A program made the translations under genes and the position numbers. Source: Uliginosibacterium flavum (GTDB lineage Bacteria > Pseudomonadota > Gammaproteobacteria > Burkholderiales > Rhodocyclaceae). From it: DNA of 64,000 nt. Below are positions 51,221-58,980 of this stretch, piece after piece. The notes below the pieces were generated by a model. The model saw only the letters and a list, made by a program, of their open reading frames with translations, did no database searches and was not told where the DNA came from. The stretch is taken from contig NZ_JBEWZI010000020.1 of assembly GCF_040566545.1 (NCBI RefSeq), positions 1 to 64,000 on the forward strand, given 5' to 3'. The stretch's first letter is position 1. Each line of letters begins with the position of its first letter.

Positions 51221-52155
51221 AGGCTCTGGTGATTGCCGAACACGATAACGTCGCGCTCAAGGCGCAAACCCTACCTGTCCTGACAGCCGCGTTGCGCCTC
51301 GCTGTACAGGTAGATGTGCTGGTGATCGGCTCCCAGTGCGGGTCTGCGGCCGAGGCGGCTGCAAACCTTTGCGGGGTAGCGCGGGTGCGCAAGGTCGACG
51401 CACCGCACTACGCGCATTTTCTGGCCGAGAATCTGGCCATGGTCGTGGCGCAGATGGCCGGTGCGTATGACTATGTGTTGCTGCCGGCCACCGCCTTTGG
51501 CAAGAATCTCGGCCCGCGCGTGGCGGCGATGCTGGACGTGGCGCAGATCTCCGAGATCACCGAAATCGTCGATGGCGACACCTTCGTGCGCCCGACTTAC
51601 GCTGGCAACGTGCTGGAGACGGTGCGCAGCAGCGATCCGCTGAAAGTCATCACGGTGCGCCCCTCGGCCTTTGCGCCGGTTGCCACGAGCGAGCAGCCTG
51701 CGGTGATTGAAACCGCTGCGCCCGGCCCGGACATGGGTGTGAGCCGTTTTGTCGGCAATGATTTGCCACAGAACCCGCGCCCCGAGCTGGCGAGTGCGCG
51801 CATCGTCGTGGCCGGTGGGCGTGGCCTGGGCAGTCACGCGGCCTATCACGCCTTGCTGGCGCCGCTGGCGGATTGTCTGGGCGCCGCGCTGGGGGCGACG
51901 CGGGCGGCGGTGGATGCTAACTATGTGCCGAATGATTATCAGGTCGGGCAAACCGGTAAGGCCGTGGCACCGGATATTTACATTGCGATCGGCATCTCCG
52001 GGGCGATCCAGCATGTGGCGGGCATGCGCGACGCCAAGCTGATCGTGGCGATCAACAAGGATCCGGAAGCGCCGATCTTCCAGATTGCCGATGTCGGTCT
52101 GGTTGGCGATCTGCATGAAATTTTGCCGCAGCTGACGGCCGCGCTGCGCCGATGA
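51217..52155 (+). CDS. etfA: Electron transfer flavoprotein subunit alpha
   Basis: A 312-residue EtfA. The C-terminal FAD-binding domain is well conserved: IVVAGGRGLGSHAAY, GATRAAVDANYVPNDYQVGQTGKAVAPDIYIAIGISGAIQH in part, and INKDPEAPIFQIADVGLVGDL. The N-terminal half has the usual alternating Rossmann-like pattern. It forms the heterodimeric electron carrier with EtfB. Start ATG overlaps the etfB stop, and its own stop overlaps the next small gene (ATGA at 52152), so three genes are coupled. Confidence 0.95.
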   Translation: MKALVIAEHDNVALKAQTLPVLTAALRLAVQVDVLVIGSQCGSAAEAAANLCGVARVRKVDAPHYAHFLAENLAMVVAQMAGAYDYVLLPATAFGKNLGPRVAAMLDVAQISEITEIVDGDTFVRPTYAGNVLETVRSSDPLKVITVRPSAFAPVATSEQPAVIETAAPGPDMGVSRFVGNDLPQNPRPELASARIVVAGGRGLGSHAAYHALLAPLADCLGAALGATRAAVDANYVPNDYQVGQTGKAVAPDIYIAIGISGAIQHVAGMRDAKLIVAINKDPEAPIFQIADVGLVGDLHEILPQLTAALRR

Positions 52156-52454
52156 CGATCTTTGCGTTCCATGTGGCGGACGCGTGTCTGCACGTTTTTG
52201 CCAGCCCGGCTCTGGCCTTGCAGCATTGTTCTGCCGCCGAAGTCAGCGCGCAGGTCTGGTTGTTTTTTGCCGAAGATGGCAGTCCCCTGCGCGTCGAGCA
52301 GGGGTTGGAAGGAATGCGTTTCCTGCGGCCCTGGGCGTCGTGCTCTTCATGCAGTCTGGCGCAGCTGCTGCCTTATGTGCGCACACTGGAGGGGCAGGCC
52401 GGGGTTGAAACGCTGGACGCCTTGCGCCGCCGATTCGGCGCAGAGCTTGCTTGA
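52152..52454 (+). CDS. Unknown small protein coupled to etfBA
   Basis: A 100-residue protein without a recognised family. It has several Cys (ADACLHVF; LQHCSAAE; ASCSSCSL) including a CSSC pair that could bind metal or be redox-active. A charged C-terminal helix (LEGQAGVETLDALRRRFGAELA) ends the chain. There is no signal peptide or membrane helix. Its ATG overlaps the etfA stop by four bases, strong evidence that it is a real gene made together with the flavoprotein. It might act in ETF assembly or electron transfer, but this is a guess. Confidence 0.65.
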   Translation: MTIFAFHVADACLHVFASPALALQHCSAAEVSAQVWLFFAEDGSPLRVEQGLEGMRFLRPWASCSSCSLAQLLPYVRTLEGQAGVETLDALRRRFGAELA

Positions 52455-52536
52455 TAAGGTGAAAACCTAAGTCAAATCTTCATTTTTCATAGCAGCCATG
52501 CAGGTATGATCAAGCAGCAATGTCAGGGAGTTAAAA

Positions 52537-53385
52537 ATGCGGTCACAGATGGGGCAGGATCTTGTCGGATTGTTCACGATGGCGGCGATGGTCGAGGCGC
52601 GCGATCCGTTTACGGTGGGCCATGCATGGCGCGTATCGCGTTACAGCCGCCTGATCGCTGAAAACAGCGTGCAGGATGGCGAAGTGATTGCACAAGTGTC
52701 GATTGCCGGCTTTCTGCACGATCTGGGCAAGATCGGGATCTCGGACGCTGTGCTGACCAGGCCCGAACGCCTGATCGAATCCGAATATGAAATCGTCAAG
52801 GAGCACGCGGCCCTCGGTGCGCGTCTGCTGGCAGGCCATCCTCTGGCCGCGTCGATTTCCGGGGCTATCTGGCATCACCACGAACAATTTGACGGTAACG
52901 GCTACCCACACGGTCTGGCGGGTCTGAACATCCCGCTGGCGGCGCGCATCGTCGGTGTGTGTGATGCGTTTGACGCGATGACCAGCGCGCGCCCGTGGCG
53001 CAAGGCGCTGTCGCTGGAGGCCGCGCTGGAGATCATTGAGGAAGGTTACGGCAAGCAATTCGATCAGGATTTTGCCGAGCGTCTGGTGCGTCTGGCGCGT
53101 TCCGGCGCGCTGAGTCACATCCTTGGGCATTCCGATCTCGGCGTGCCGATTCAGGAGTGCCCCACGTGCGGCCCCTGCGTGACGGTTTTTCGTACCCACA
53201 AACATGGCGATAAAGTGTATTGCCGCCTGTGCGCCAATGAATTCACGGTGGATCGCGCGGGTGCTGTGCCGCACATTGTCGCAACCGGCGAGAAGGGTCG
53301 CCCTTCGGTGGCGGTGGCCGAGCCGGATGCGGAACTCATTTCGCGTCTGATTCTGGATGCGCTGGGGCAATTGCCGCAGACGTGA
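52537..53385 (+). CDS. HD-GYP domain phosphodiesterase with C-terminal zinc ribbon
   Basis: A 282-residue cytoplasmic protein. The HD-GYP domain begins near residue 10 (VEARDPFTVGHAWRVSRYS) and shows HDLGKIGI (near 62), the HHHEQFDGNGYPHGL segment with the GYP signature (near 109-123) and RIVGVCDAFDAMTS. All metal-binding histidines and aspartates expected for cyclic di-GMP hydrolysis are present. A C-terminal zinc-ribbon-like motif (CPTCGPC ... YCRLCANEF, about 205-230) is an added element. It has no receiver domain. GGGAG is upstream of ATG 52537. It is 82 bases after the etf operon and may be its own unit. Confidence 0.87.
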   Translation: MRSQMGQDLVGLFTMAAMVEARDPFTVGHAWRVSRYSRLIAENSVQDGEVIAQVSIAGFLHDLGKIGISDAVLTRPERLIESEYEIVKEHAALGARLLAGHPLAASISGAIWHHHEQFDGNGYPHGLAGLNIPLAARIVGVCDAFDAMTSARPWRKALSLEAALEIIEEGYGKQFDQDFAERLVRLARSGALSHILGHSDLGVPIQECPTCGPCVTVFRTHKHGDKVYCRLCANEFTVDRAGAVPHIVATGEKGRPSVAVAEPDAELISRLILDALGQLPQT

Positions 53386-53466
53386 GAAGAAAAATTCCCC
53401 GTTCAGGTCGCTTGATGATGACCGGTCGGGGGAGCAAGGCCTGCGTGAGGAGACTTCAAAACTCTT

Positions 53467-53769
53467 TCAGGAACGGGCGCCGAACATGTAACGCTCTGTT
53501 TCGGGGCCATTCTGCGGCGCCGGTGCGCTTTTCTGGGTCTTGGCCGGCAGCAGATTTTCGATGTTGCCGGACTTTATCCAGCCCAGACGGTTGCGGATAT
53601 CCAGTGAGCTGCTGACCAGTTCGATGTCTTCGCAATCCTCGGCCGCATCCAGCACCTGAAAGGCATACACAGGGTCAGAGAAGAATCGCTGGGTGTTCAG
53701 CACCACGGCTTTTTCCTGGCGCAGGCGAATCTTGATGCGGGCGATGAGTTGCAGAATGACGGGATCCAT
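53467..53769 (-). CDS. Unknown small protein, 100 aa
   Basis: A 100-residue soluble protein I do not recognise. It begins MDPVILQLIARIKIRLRQEK and has a compact core with FFSDPVYAFQVLDAAEDCED and SLDIRNRLGWIKSGNIENL, then a Pro/Gln-rich tail (PAPQNGPETERYMFGARS). A helix-strand-helix composition seems likely. It converges with the HD-GYP gene and is divergent from the small membrane protein gene at 53949. No ribosome binding site stronger than AGGACACC is seen before ATG 53769. Coding potential rests on codon pattern and position. Confidence 0.65.
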   Translation of the reverse strand: MDPVILQLIARIKIRLRQEKAVVLNTQRFFSDPVYAFQVLDAAEDCEDIELVSSSLDIRNRLGWIKSGNIENLLPAKTQKSAPAPQNGPETERYMFGARS

Positions 53770-53948
53770 GAGGTGTCCTTGATGAATGTAGGTCCCTCAG
53801 GTTTAGCAATTGCTGTGCCCGATCGTCCGGGTTTTCAGACCGGTCATCTTTTTTGAAGCTATGCGCGGAATGCGCCTCGCACTTGTCGTAGTGCAATCGC
53901 GCAGGCAGAGTGCCGGTCTGAATTCAATCTTGCTCAGGAGGTGTTGAA

Positions 53949-54113
53949 ATGTCGCGTGTCGGATCAATCGTGCTGTTGCTGGTGGGCGTGGTGTTTTTGC
54001 TCAGCAATCTGGGCGTGCTGCACTTCAGCCAGATCAGTGGCCTGCTGCGGACCTGGTGGCCCTTGATCCTGATTGTGGTGGGTGCTTTTGGCCTGATCGG
54101 CAAGCGCAAGTAG
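53949..54113 (+). CDS. Small two-helix membrane protein (LiaI/LiaF-like, DUF5668-type)
   Basis: A 54-residue protein. It opens MSRVGSIVLLLVGVVFLLSN, has a polar turn with HFSQISGLLRTWWP and a second hydrophobic helix (LILIVVGAFGLIGKRK). The order, the LRTWWPLILI segment and the positive end match the small LiaI/LiaF-like membrane domain (DUF5668). Start ATG 53949 has AGGAGGTG eight bases upstream, a very good ribosome binding site. It is probably a cell-envelope-stress-related or housekeeping membrane protein. A dispersed repeat begins directly at its stop. Confidence 0.78.
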   Translation: MSRVGSIVLLLVGVVFLLSNLGVLHFSQISGLLRTWWPLILIVVGAFGLIGKRK

Positions 54114-54185
54114 CCTGCCTGAAGAGCCGCATCTGGCTTTAGTCTGCAGGTGGTATGCTCGTAGAAGTCCGCTGGGAGCGGGTCT
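54113..54185. repeat. GAGAGCCGC-type dispersed palindromic element
   Basis: GCCTGCCTGAAGAGCCGCAT (54113-54132) and, toward 54185, GTCCGCTGGGAGCGGGTCTTCAGG form the two inverted ends around a 30-base centre. The first 20 bases are identical to part of mtnA (34734-34753). It fills the gap between a plus-strand small gene and the minus-strand kinase gene. Confidence 0.75.
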
Positions 54186-55682
54186 TCAGGCCGTTACTGT
54201 GCTGGTTTCGGATTGTGCCAGCTCGGCTGCAGGCAGGCGGGCGGTGAACCAGAAGGTGGCGCCGTGCTGCAGCGAACTATCCACGCCGACTTCGCCGCCC
54301 ATGGCTTCAGCCAGCTGTTTGACGATGGATAGGCCCAGACCGGTGCCGCTGCGGCGCAGGGCGTCGGCACTGGCGACCTGCACGAAGGGTTCGAAGAGCA
54401 GTGACAGTTTGGCCGGATCGATGCCGATGCCGGTGTCGGTGACCGAAAAACTGATGTGCTGGTGAGTCTGGCTGACGTCCAGATGCACACTGCCTTGCTC
54501 GGTGAATTTGATGGCATTGCTGATCAGATTGGTGAGCATCTGCATCAGACGTGGCCCGTCGCCGATCAGGCGTGCGGGAATTTCTTCGGTGACCTGCCAG
54601 CTCAGGCTGAGTTTTTTGCTGTGCGCAAAATCTTCCTGCAGGGTAACGGTGTCTTCCACCAGCTGACGCAGATCGAACTCTGTCGCCATCAGCTCCAGCT
54701 TGCCGGACTCGATCTTGGCGAAGGCCAGGATGTCGTTGATGATGCCCAGTAGCCATTGCCCGGCCTTGTGCACATTGAGCGAATAGCGCTGTTGCTTGTC
54801 CGTCAGCGGGGTGCCGCGCAGCAACTCGTTCATGCTCAGGATTGCGTGCATCGGTGTGCGCAGATCGTGGCTCATCGCGGCGAGGAAATCGGACTTCATG
54901 CGATTGGCCTGATCCGAGGTATCGCGTGCCTCGATCAGATCACGGTCGCGTTGCTCCATGCTGTCGAGTAATTGATTGAAGCCGGTGACCAGCAAGCCGA
55001 TTTCGTCATTGCGCTGTGGCGGTACGCGTACTGAATAATCGCCCGGGTGTTCCCGGATGTAGGCCACGGTGTGCAGCAATGCCGCCACCGGCTTGATGAC
55101 TTGCCGGCGCAGCATGGCGTACAGGATCAACAGGCCCAGCGCGCCGACGCTGGCGCCAAACCCTCCGCCGAGCAGCAGCATCTGCTGGCGCGCGGAGTCA
55201 ACGAGCTCGCGCGGGAAGGCCACGATCACGCTGGCGACATGGCTGCCGCTGGCGTTCAGGATGGGTTCCAGTACCACGTATTGATCGTCAATCGGGCTTG
55301 TCGGGCGGATTGTGCCTTCGCGCAGGGCTTTGATCAGGGCGGGTGAGTCCAGTTTCTGTCCGGTGCGCTCCGGGCTGCTGTCGAAAAGGATGCGACCGTC
55401 GACGCTGACCACCCGGGTGTAGCTCATGCCCGCGTAGCTGCGCACCGCGTCGGCACATTGCTCGTCAAAACCGAGGATGTCTTCCAGGGCGATACCCAGA
55501 TTGGTAATCCGCTCCAGCTGCACGGTGAGCCCGCGCGCCACCGCCGTGGAGCGTGACTGCAGGGTGTCGACATACTGTGAAACGTAAAGCATGGACGTGG
55601 TCAGCGCAATCGTGGCAGTGCTGACAATCATCATTGCCGCGGCACTGATGATGATCTTGCTGCGCAGACCGGATTTCAGCAT
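54186..55682 (-). CDS. Membrane sensor histidine kinase coupled to a periplasmic binding protein
   Basis: A 498-residue kinase. Membrane helices lie at about residues 8-33 and 165-188, with a periplasmic sensor domain of about 130 residues between them (FDEQCADAVRSYAGMSYTRV; VLEPILNASGSHVASVIVAF). HAMP (about 189-245), HisKA with the phosphoacceptor in FLAAMSHDLRTPMHAILSMN, and the ATPase domain (NLISNAIKFT; VTDTGIGID; GTGLGLSIVKQLAEAMGG) follow. ATG 55682 overlaps the stop of the upstream binding-protein gene (TAATG) and has GGAG, so an ATG four codons earlier was rejected. No response regulator gene is adjacent. The coupled binding protein suggests it senses a ligand-loaded periplasmic protein. 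Confidence 0.85.
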   Translation of the reverse strand: MLKSGLRSKIIISAAAMMIVSTATIALTTSMLYVSQYVDTLQSRSTAVARGLTVQLERITNLGIALEDILGFDEQCADAVRSYAGMSYTRVVSVDGRILFDSSPERTGQKLDSPALIKALREGTIRPTSPIDDQYVVLEPILNASGSHVASVIVAFPRELVDSARQQMLLLGGGFGASVGALGLLILYAMLRRQVIKPVAALLHTVAYIREHPGDYSVRVPPQRNDEIGLLVTGFNQLLDSMEQRDRDLIEARDTSDQANRMKSDFLAAMSHDLRTPMHAILSMNELLRGTPLTDKQQRYSLNVHKAGQWLLGIINDILAFAKIESGKLELMATEFDLRQLVEDTVTLQEDFAHSKKLSLSWQVTEEIPARLIGDGPRLMQMLTNLISNAIKFTEQGSVHLDVSQTHQHISFSVTDTGIGIDPAKLSLLFEPFVQVASADALRRSGTGLGLSIVKQLAEAMGGEVGVDSSLQHGATFWFTARLPAAELAQSETSTVTA

Positions 55683-56713
55683 TACTTGCTCCACTCGTAG
55701 CTTGTGACAATCTGGGCGGATAGTAGCTGAGTTGAGCGGGGTGTGATGCCCAGTTGTCGGGCGCGTTCCAGATTGATGACGGGTACGCCCTTGGTGGTAG
55801 GTGTCATGGGCAGGCTGCCGGGCTTCTGGTGCTGAACCAGAATCGCGCGTGCCAGTTTGCCGGCAGACTGTCCTTGTTCAAAGGCTGATACGGCTACGCC
55901 AGCCAGCGTACCGTGGAGCATGCGGTCATCCCAGAATGACATGTCCGGCACTTTGCTGTTTTCCGTCAGCCAGCGCTGCAGTTGCGGATAGGGGACGTTG
56001 GCTCCTTTGGCATCCTTGAAATTGAAGTTGCCGAGGATCAGGTAAGCGTCGGCCTTGTTCGGATTCTCCAGCGCCAGATGCTGGAAGTCGGCGTAAGTCA
56101 CTGGTTGATCCACACCGACCAGTTCGAAATCCGGCTTGCTGCGCGCCAGGCTGCGCACCCGTCCAATCACTTGCGGCCAGTAGGCAGCATTGTCCGAGAG
56201 AATCTGGATGCGACGCACGCCTGGTTTGAGGGTCTGCAGCAGATGGATGGTCTCCACAACGTGTTCGCGTTCGAGTACGCCGGTGATGTTCGGCGCGCCT
56301 TCGATGCCGAGCTCCTTGGGATTTCCATTCACGCCGCTGAAGACAAAGGGAATCGGGCTGCCCACATAGTGGCGAGTCACCAGCTGGATGGCGTCATCAT
56401 CCGAGGTGTAAACCAGATCCGGCTTCCAGTCACTGATCAACTGACGCGCCTTGCCGGCGTTGCGTTCCTGTTCCTCTTTCGAACTCTGACGTTTGGTGTC
56501 GAGCTGAAAGACCTGGTATTCGGCTTTGACCTCGGCCCCCAAGCCGGCTTTGAAACCGTCCAGCTGGCCGTCCGTCCAGCGATAGGGCGAATTGAAACTC
56601 ATGATGTGCAGGATGCGCACGGGGCGCTTGGCTTCGGCGCGCGCTTGAGCGTTGGCCGGCGCGGCCAGCATCAGCAGATTGAACATCAAGCTCAGCAAAA
56701 GCACGATACGCAT
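55682..56713 (-). CDS. ABC-type substrate-binding protein (ABC_sub_bind family), likely sensor partner
   Basis: A 343-residue exported binding protein. The signal peptide (MRIVLLLSLMFNLLMLAAPA, cleaved near ANA-QA) is followed by VRILHIMSFNSPYRWTDGQL and a two-lobed periplasmic fold: DLVYTSDDDAIQL, IPFVFSGVNGNP, VRRIQILSDNAAYWP and the hinge MSFWDDRMLHGTLAGVA. This resembles the periplasmic protein family often annotated as ABC transporter substrate-binding, but no permease or ATPase gene is here. Translational coupling to a histidine kinase points to sensing rather than transport. GTG 56719 with AGGAG seven bases upstream is a possible alternative start. Confidence 0.82.
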   Translation of the reverse strand: MRIVLLLSLMFNLLMLAAPANAQARAEAKRPVRILHIMSFNSPYRWTDGQLDGFKAGLGAEVKAEYQVFQLDTKRQSSKEEQERNAGKARQLISDWKPDLVYTSDDDAIQLVTRHYVGSPIPFVFSGVNGNPKELGIEGAPNITGVLEREHVVETIHLLQTLKPGVRRIQILSDNAAYWPQVIGRVRSLARSKPDFELVGVDQPVTYADFQHLALENPNKADAYLILGNFNFKDAKGANVPYPQLQRWLTENSKVPDMSFWDDRMLHGTLAGVAVSAFEQGQSAGKLARAILVQHQKPGSLPMTPTTKGVPVINLERARQLGITPRSTQLLSAQIVTSYEWSK

Positions 56714-56896
56714 GATCACGGTGAAGCTCCTGGATTGAGTGACAGACAAATTTTCAAGGGGCCTATTCATACGCGAAATCCGGCCCTCGGGGAATAGACC
56801 ACAAGTCCGGTCAGGCGCATCGCCGCGTCATACAGGTCGCTTGCCGGCGCGCTTTGCGGCAAAATGGCGGACTTTCGATTTTTCGCCGGGATTCAT

Positions 56897-57661
56897 ATGG
56901 CCGACACCACTCTTCAAACCCTGCCGCCCGATTCGCTCGCCGATCTTGCTCCGAGTGATGTACAGATCCAGGCTGCGCGCCTCGTACATGAAGCTTTCGC
57001 CGCCGCTTTGCGCCTTACCGCCAATGGCGAGGGCAAACAACTGGAAGATGCGCTGGCGCGTTTGGCGAGTCACTTGCGCGAATGGTCGCGCATGACCACA
57101 CCCGAAGCCGCCCACCTGCGTTTGGCCATGATTCTGGCCGGGCTGGATCAGTGGGGCCTGGCCTATAGTCAAGCCTTCGGCGCGCCCGCGCTGGCAGGGC
57201 TTTCGCTGATTCTGGCGGACTTGCGCGACAACATGGATCTGGCCGAAGAAGGCATGTGCCAGCGCTTTCTCGACACCTTGCATGGCGACGAAGCCAGTGC
57301 GCTGGAATTCAAGATTGCCTTCCGTCGCGAGCTCCACCTCTCGCTGTGGCACACCATGATTGCCGCTGAAAATCGCGAACAGGCCGAGGTGCTGCTGCAT
57401 CTCTTGGGCGGCATGCTACTCGCCCTCAATCGTGCCATGCCCACGCTGGGCTGGCGTCTGGTCGCCGACACCCTGGCCACCATCCAGATCCGCTGCCTGC
57501 AGCATGGTCTGGCTGCCAGCGGGCTGGAGCAGGAAATGACCGAAGAGCTTTTCGCCGGCCTGACCCGCGAGCTGCCTGACGCTTCGCGCGATCAGGTCAA
57601 CCAGCTGTCCGCAGAAGCCGTGCGTGCCTGGCAAGAGGCCCGACACGCGACGCAGCATTAA
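56897..57661 (+). CDS. Unknown helical protein, 254 aa
   Basis: A 254-residue soluble protein that I do not recognise. It is almost wholly helical and acidic, with Leu/Ala-rich helices (LRLTANGEGKQLEDALARLA; AAHLRLAMILAGLDQWGLAY; AEVLLHLLGGMLLALNRAMP). No signal peptide, membrane segment or catalytic motif is seen. The ATG at 56897 is preferred to 56864 because the first twelve residues of the longer form are not protein-like. The gene is divergent from the binding protein-kinase operon, with 183 bases between. A heptamer repeat follows its stop by eight bases. Confidence 0.7.
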   Translation: MADTTLQTLPPDSLADLAPSDVQIQAARLVHEAFAAALRLTANGEGKQLEDALARLASHLREWSRMTTPEAAHLRLAMILAGLDQWGLAYSQAFGAPALAGLSLILADLRDNMDLAEEGMCQRFLDTLHGDEASALEFKIAFRRELHLSLWHTMIAAENREQAEVLLHLLGGMLLALNRAMPTLGWRLVADTLATIQIRCLQHGLAASGLEQEMTEELFAGLTRELPDASRDQVNQLSAEAVRAWQEARHATQH

Positions 57662-57668
57662 AAATTGC

Positions 57669-57703
57669 GCGAGTCGCGAGTCGCGAGTTGCGAGTCGCAA
57701 GTC
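57669..57703. repeat. Heptamer tandem repeat GCGAGTC, five units
   Basis: Units at 57669, 57676, 57683 (GCGAGTT), 57690 and 57697 (GCAAGTC) form five tandem heptamers, three perfect. The unit differs by one base from the complement (AGTCGCA) of the array at 1-77 when aligned as AGTCGCG, so both belong to one sequence family. Confidence 0.88.
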
Positions 57704-57780
57704 GGGCGCGCGATGCGCCCTTCCAAGGCAAAACCGCGTAGCCCGACAGTCAGTTCAGCGGAATCCGTGTAGAAACAAGC

Positions 57781-58116
57781 CTACATCAGGCTGCCCACCA
57801 GCATCAGCAGTCCACTGCCGACGAAGGCGAGCGCGGAAAAAGCCGTACCGAGAATAGCGAACACGCTCTTCCGATCTTTTTGCACTATTCCGGCGATGCC
57901 CAGACCGAGCGCGATAGCTTCGACCATGATCAGCAGAATCAGGAACAGGCCGATGATCATCGCGCCAGCCGATTCTTCGTCGATGCCGCCGGGACTCGTA
58001 TTTTCCATTACGCCTGCGACGGCGAACAGGATGAATAGCAGGAATCCCGCGATCAGGCTGATGATGAACGAGGCAATGCCGAGGCCGGAGTGTTTTTGCT
58101 CAGAGGATGTGGTCAT
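57781..58116 (-). CDS. Small four-helix membrane protein (DUF4190-like)
   Basis: A 111-residue inner-membrane protein. After a polar start (MTTSSEQKHSGLGIASFIIS) it has about four hydrophobic helices: IISLIAGFLLFILFAVAGV, MIIGLFLILLIMVEAIALGL, GIAGIVQ and FAILGTAFSALAFVGSGLLM. The GLGIASFIISLIAG and LGLGIAGIVQKDRK parts are like the DUF4190-type pattern seen in small bacterial membrane proteins. Function is unknown. It lies 38 bases downstream of the rhomboid gene on the same strand and may be co-transcribed with it. Confidence 0.7.
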   Translation of the reverse strand: MTTSSEQKHSGLGIASFIISLIAGFLLFILFAVAGVMENTSPGGIDEESAGAMIIGLFLILLIMVEAIALGLGIAGIVQKDRKSVFAILGTAFSALAFVGSGLLMLVGSLM

Positions 58117-58154
58117 GGTATTTGTGATGTGAGAAGGAAAAGTGGAGGGATTGC

Positions 58155-58712
58155 CTACGCCCGCCGCCCAGCCAGCCGGAACCCGAACAGGCTGCCGCAG
58201 GCGCCGCCAATTAGATGGGCGAACTGCGCCACGTGATCGGCGCGCAGGCCTTGCAGCAGCTCGCGTGAGAGGAAGACCGCGACGATCAGCAGAAAGCTCA
58301 AGGGGATTTCGCCATTGCGGAAATTCGTGAAACTCACCAGCAGGATGAACATGAAGACGATACCGCTGGCGCCCAGCAAACCGCTGGAAAACAGCAGCAC
58401 GTTGAGTACGCCGGTGATCAGCGCAGTGGCCAGCATCATGCCCAGCAGGCGACCACTGCCGTACTTTTCTTCCAGAATCGGCCCGAGCAGCAGGATGAAA
58501 GACAAATTACCGAGCAGGTGATCCCAGCTGGCATGCCCGGCTGCATGGCTCAGCAGACGGAACCAGCTTAAGGGCTGACTGAAAGCGAAGCCGCCTGAGC
58601 CGGGGACGAAGAACAGGAGCTGGATGGGTGGGACGAGCATCCCGAGGACGAATACCGCCACGCAGAGCAGCGAAAAACTCAGAACGGCGGGGGCGTTGTA
58701 ACGGATTCTCAT
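58155..58712 (-). CDS. Rhomboid family intramembrane serine protease
   Basis: A 185-residue membrane protein with about six helices. Rhomboid signatures are all visible: HAAGHASWDHLLGNLSFIL with the conserved His and Asn, the catalytic Ser in GLLGASGIVFMF (GxSG), and the catalytic His in AHLIGGACGSLFGF on the last helix. It should cleave membrane-embedded substrates; the substrate is not known. The size is that of the minimal six-helix rhomboid, without the cytoplasmic N-terminal domain of GlpG. It precedes a small membrane protein gene on the same strand. Confidence 0.86.
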   Translation of the reverse strand: MRIRYNAPAVLSFSLLCVAVFVLGMLVPPIQLLFFVPGSGGFAFSQPLSWFRLLSHAAGHASWDHLLGNLSFILLLGPILEEKYGSGRLLGMMLATALITGVLNVLLFSSGLLGASGIVFMFILLVSFTNFRNGEIPLSFLLIVAVFLSRELLQGLRADHVAQFAHLIGGACGSLFGFRLAGRRA

Positions 58713-58740
58713 GGTTTTATCAGAGTGCTGGGTCGTGAGT

Positions 58741-58980
58741 TCCGCCGCACGTCAGCGGCGGAGTTTTTTTGTAGGAGCTAGCGAAGCTGGCGATCCGGGC
58801 GTGAATGGAGGCTCCCATCGCCAGCTTCGCTAGCTCCTACGAGGCGTGCTGGAGAGCCGCACCCAGTAACTGTTTTCGGGAAGATGCCCGCAGAGCCAAT
58901 ACTGGCGCGGCTCTGCAAGCATGCCCACTCAATCCTCAGCACTCATTGCTCAGTCCTCCGCCGCAGGCGGCAGCACTCAG
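58741..58980. repeat. Repeat island: hairpin, 24-base inverted repeat and composite repeat copy 3
   Basis: A hairpin TCCGCCGC (58741-58748) with GCGGCGGA (58755-58762) and a T run is followed by perfect 24-base arms beginning GTAGGAGCTAGCGAAGCTGG (58771-58794) and their complement (58817-58840). Then come CTGGAGAGCCGCACCCAG (58849-58866, also found inverted in mtnA) and GCGGCTCTGCAAGCATGCCC. Last is the 19-mer CTCAGCACTCATTGCTCAG (58935-58953) shared with 4993 and, inverted, 20060. This is the third copy of the composite dispersed element. No gene is present. Confidence 0.85.

Noticed and set aside
58741..58770. Rho-independent terminator for a plus-strand gene
   Set aside because: Hairpin plus T run is real, but no plus-strand gene ends within a kilobase; kept only as part of the repeat island.
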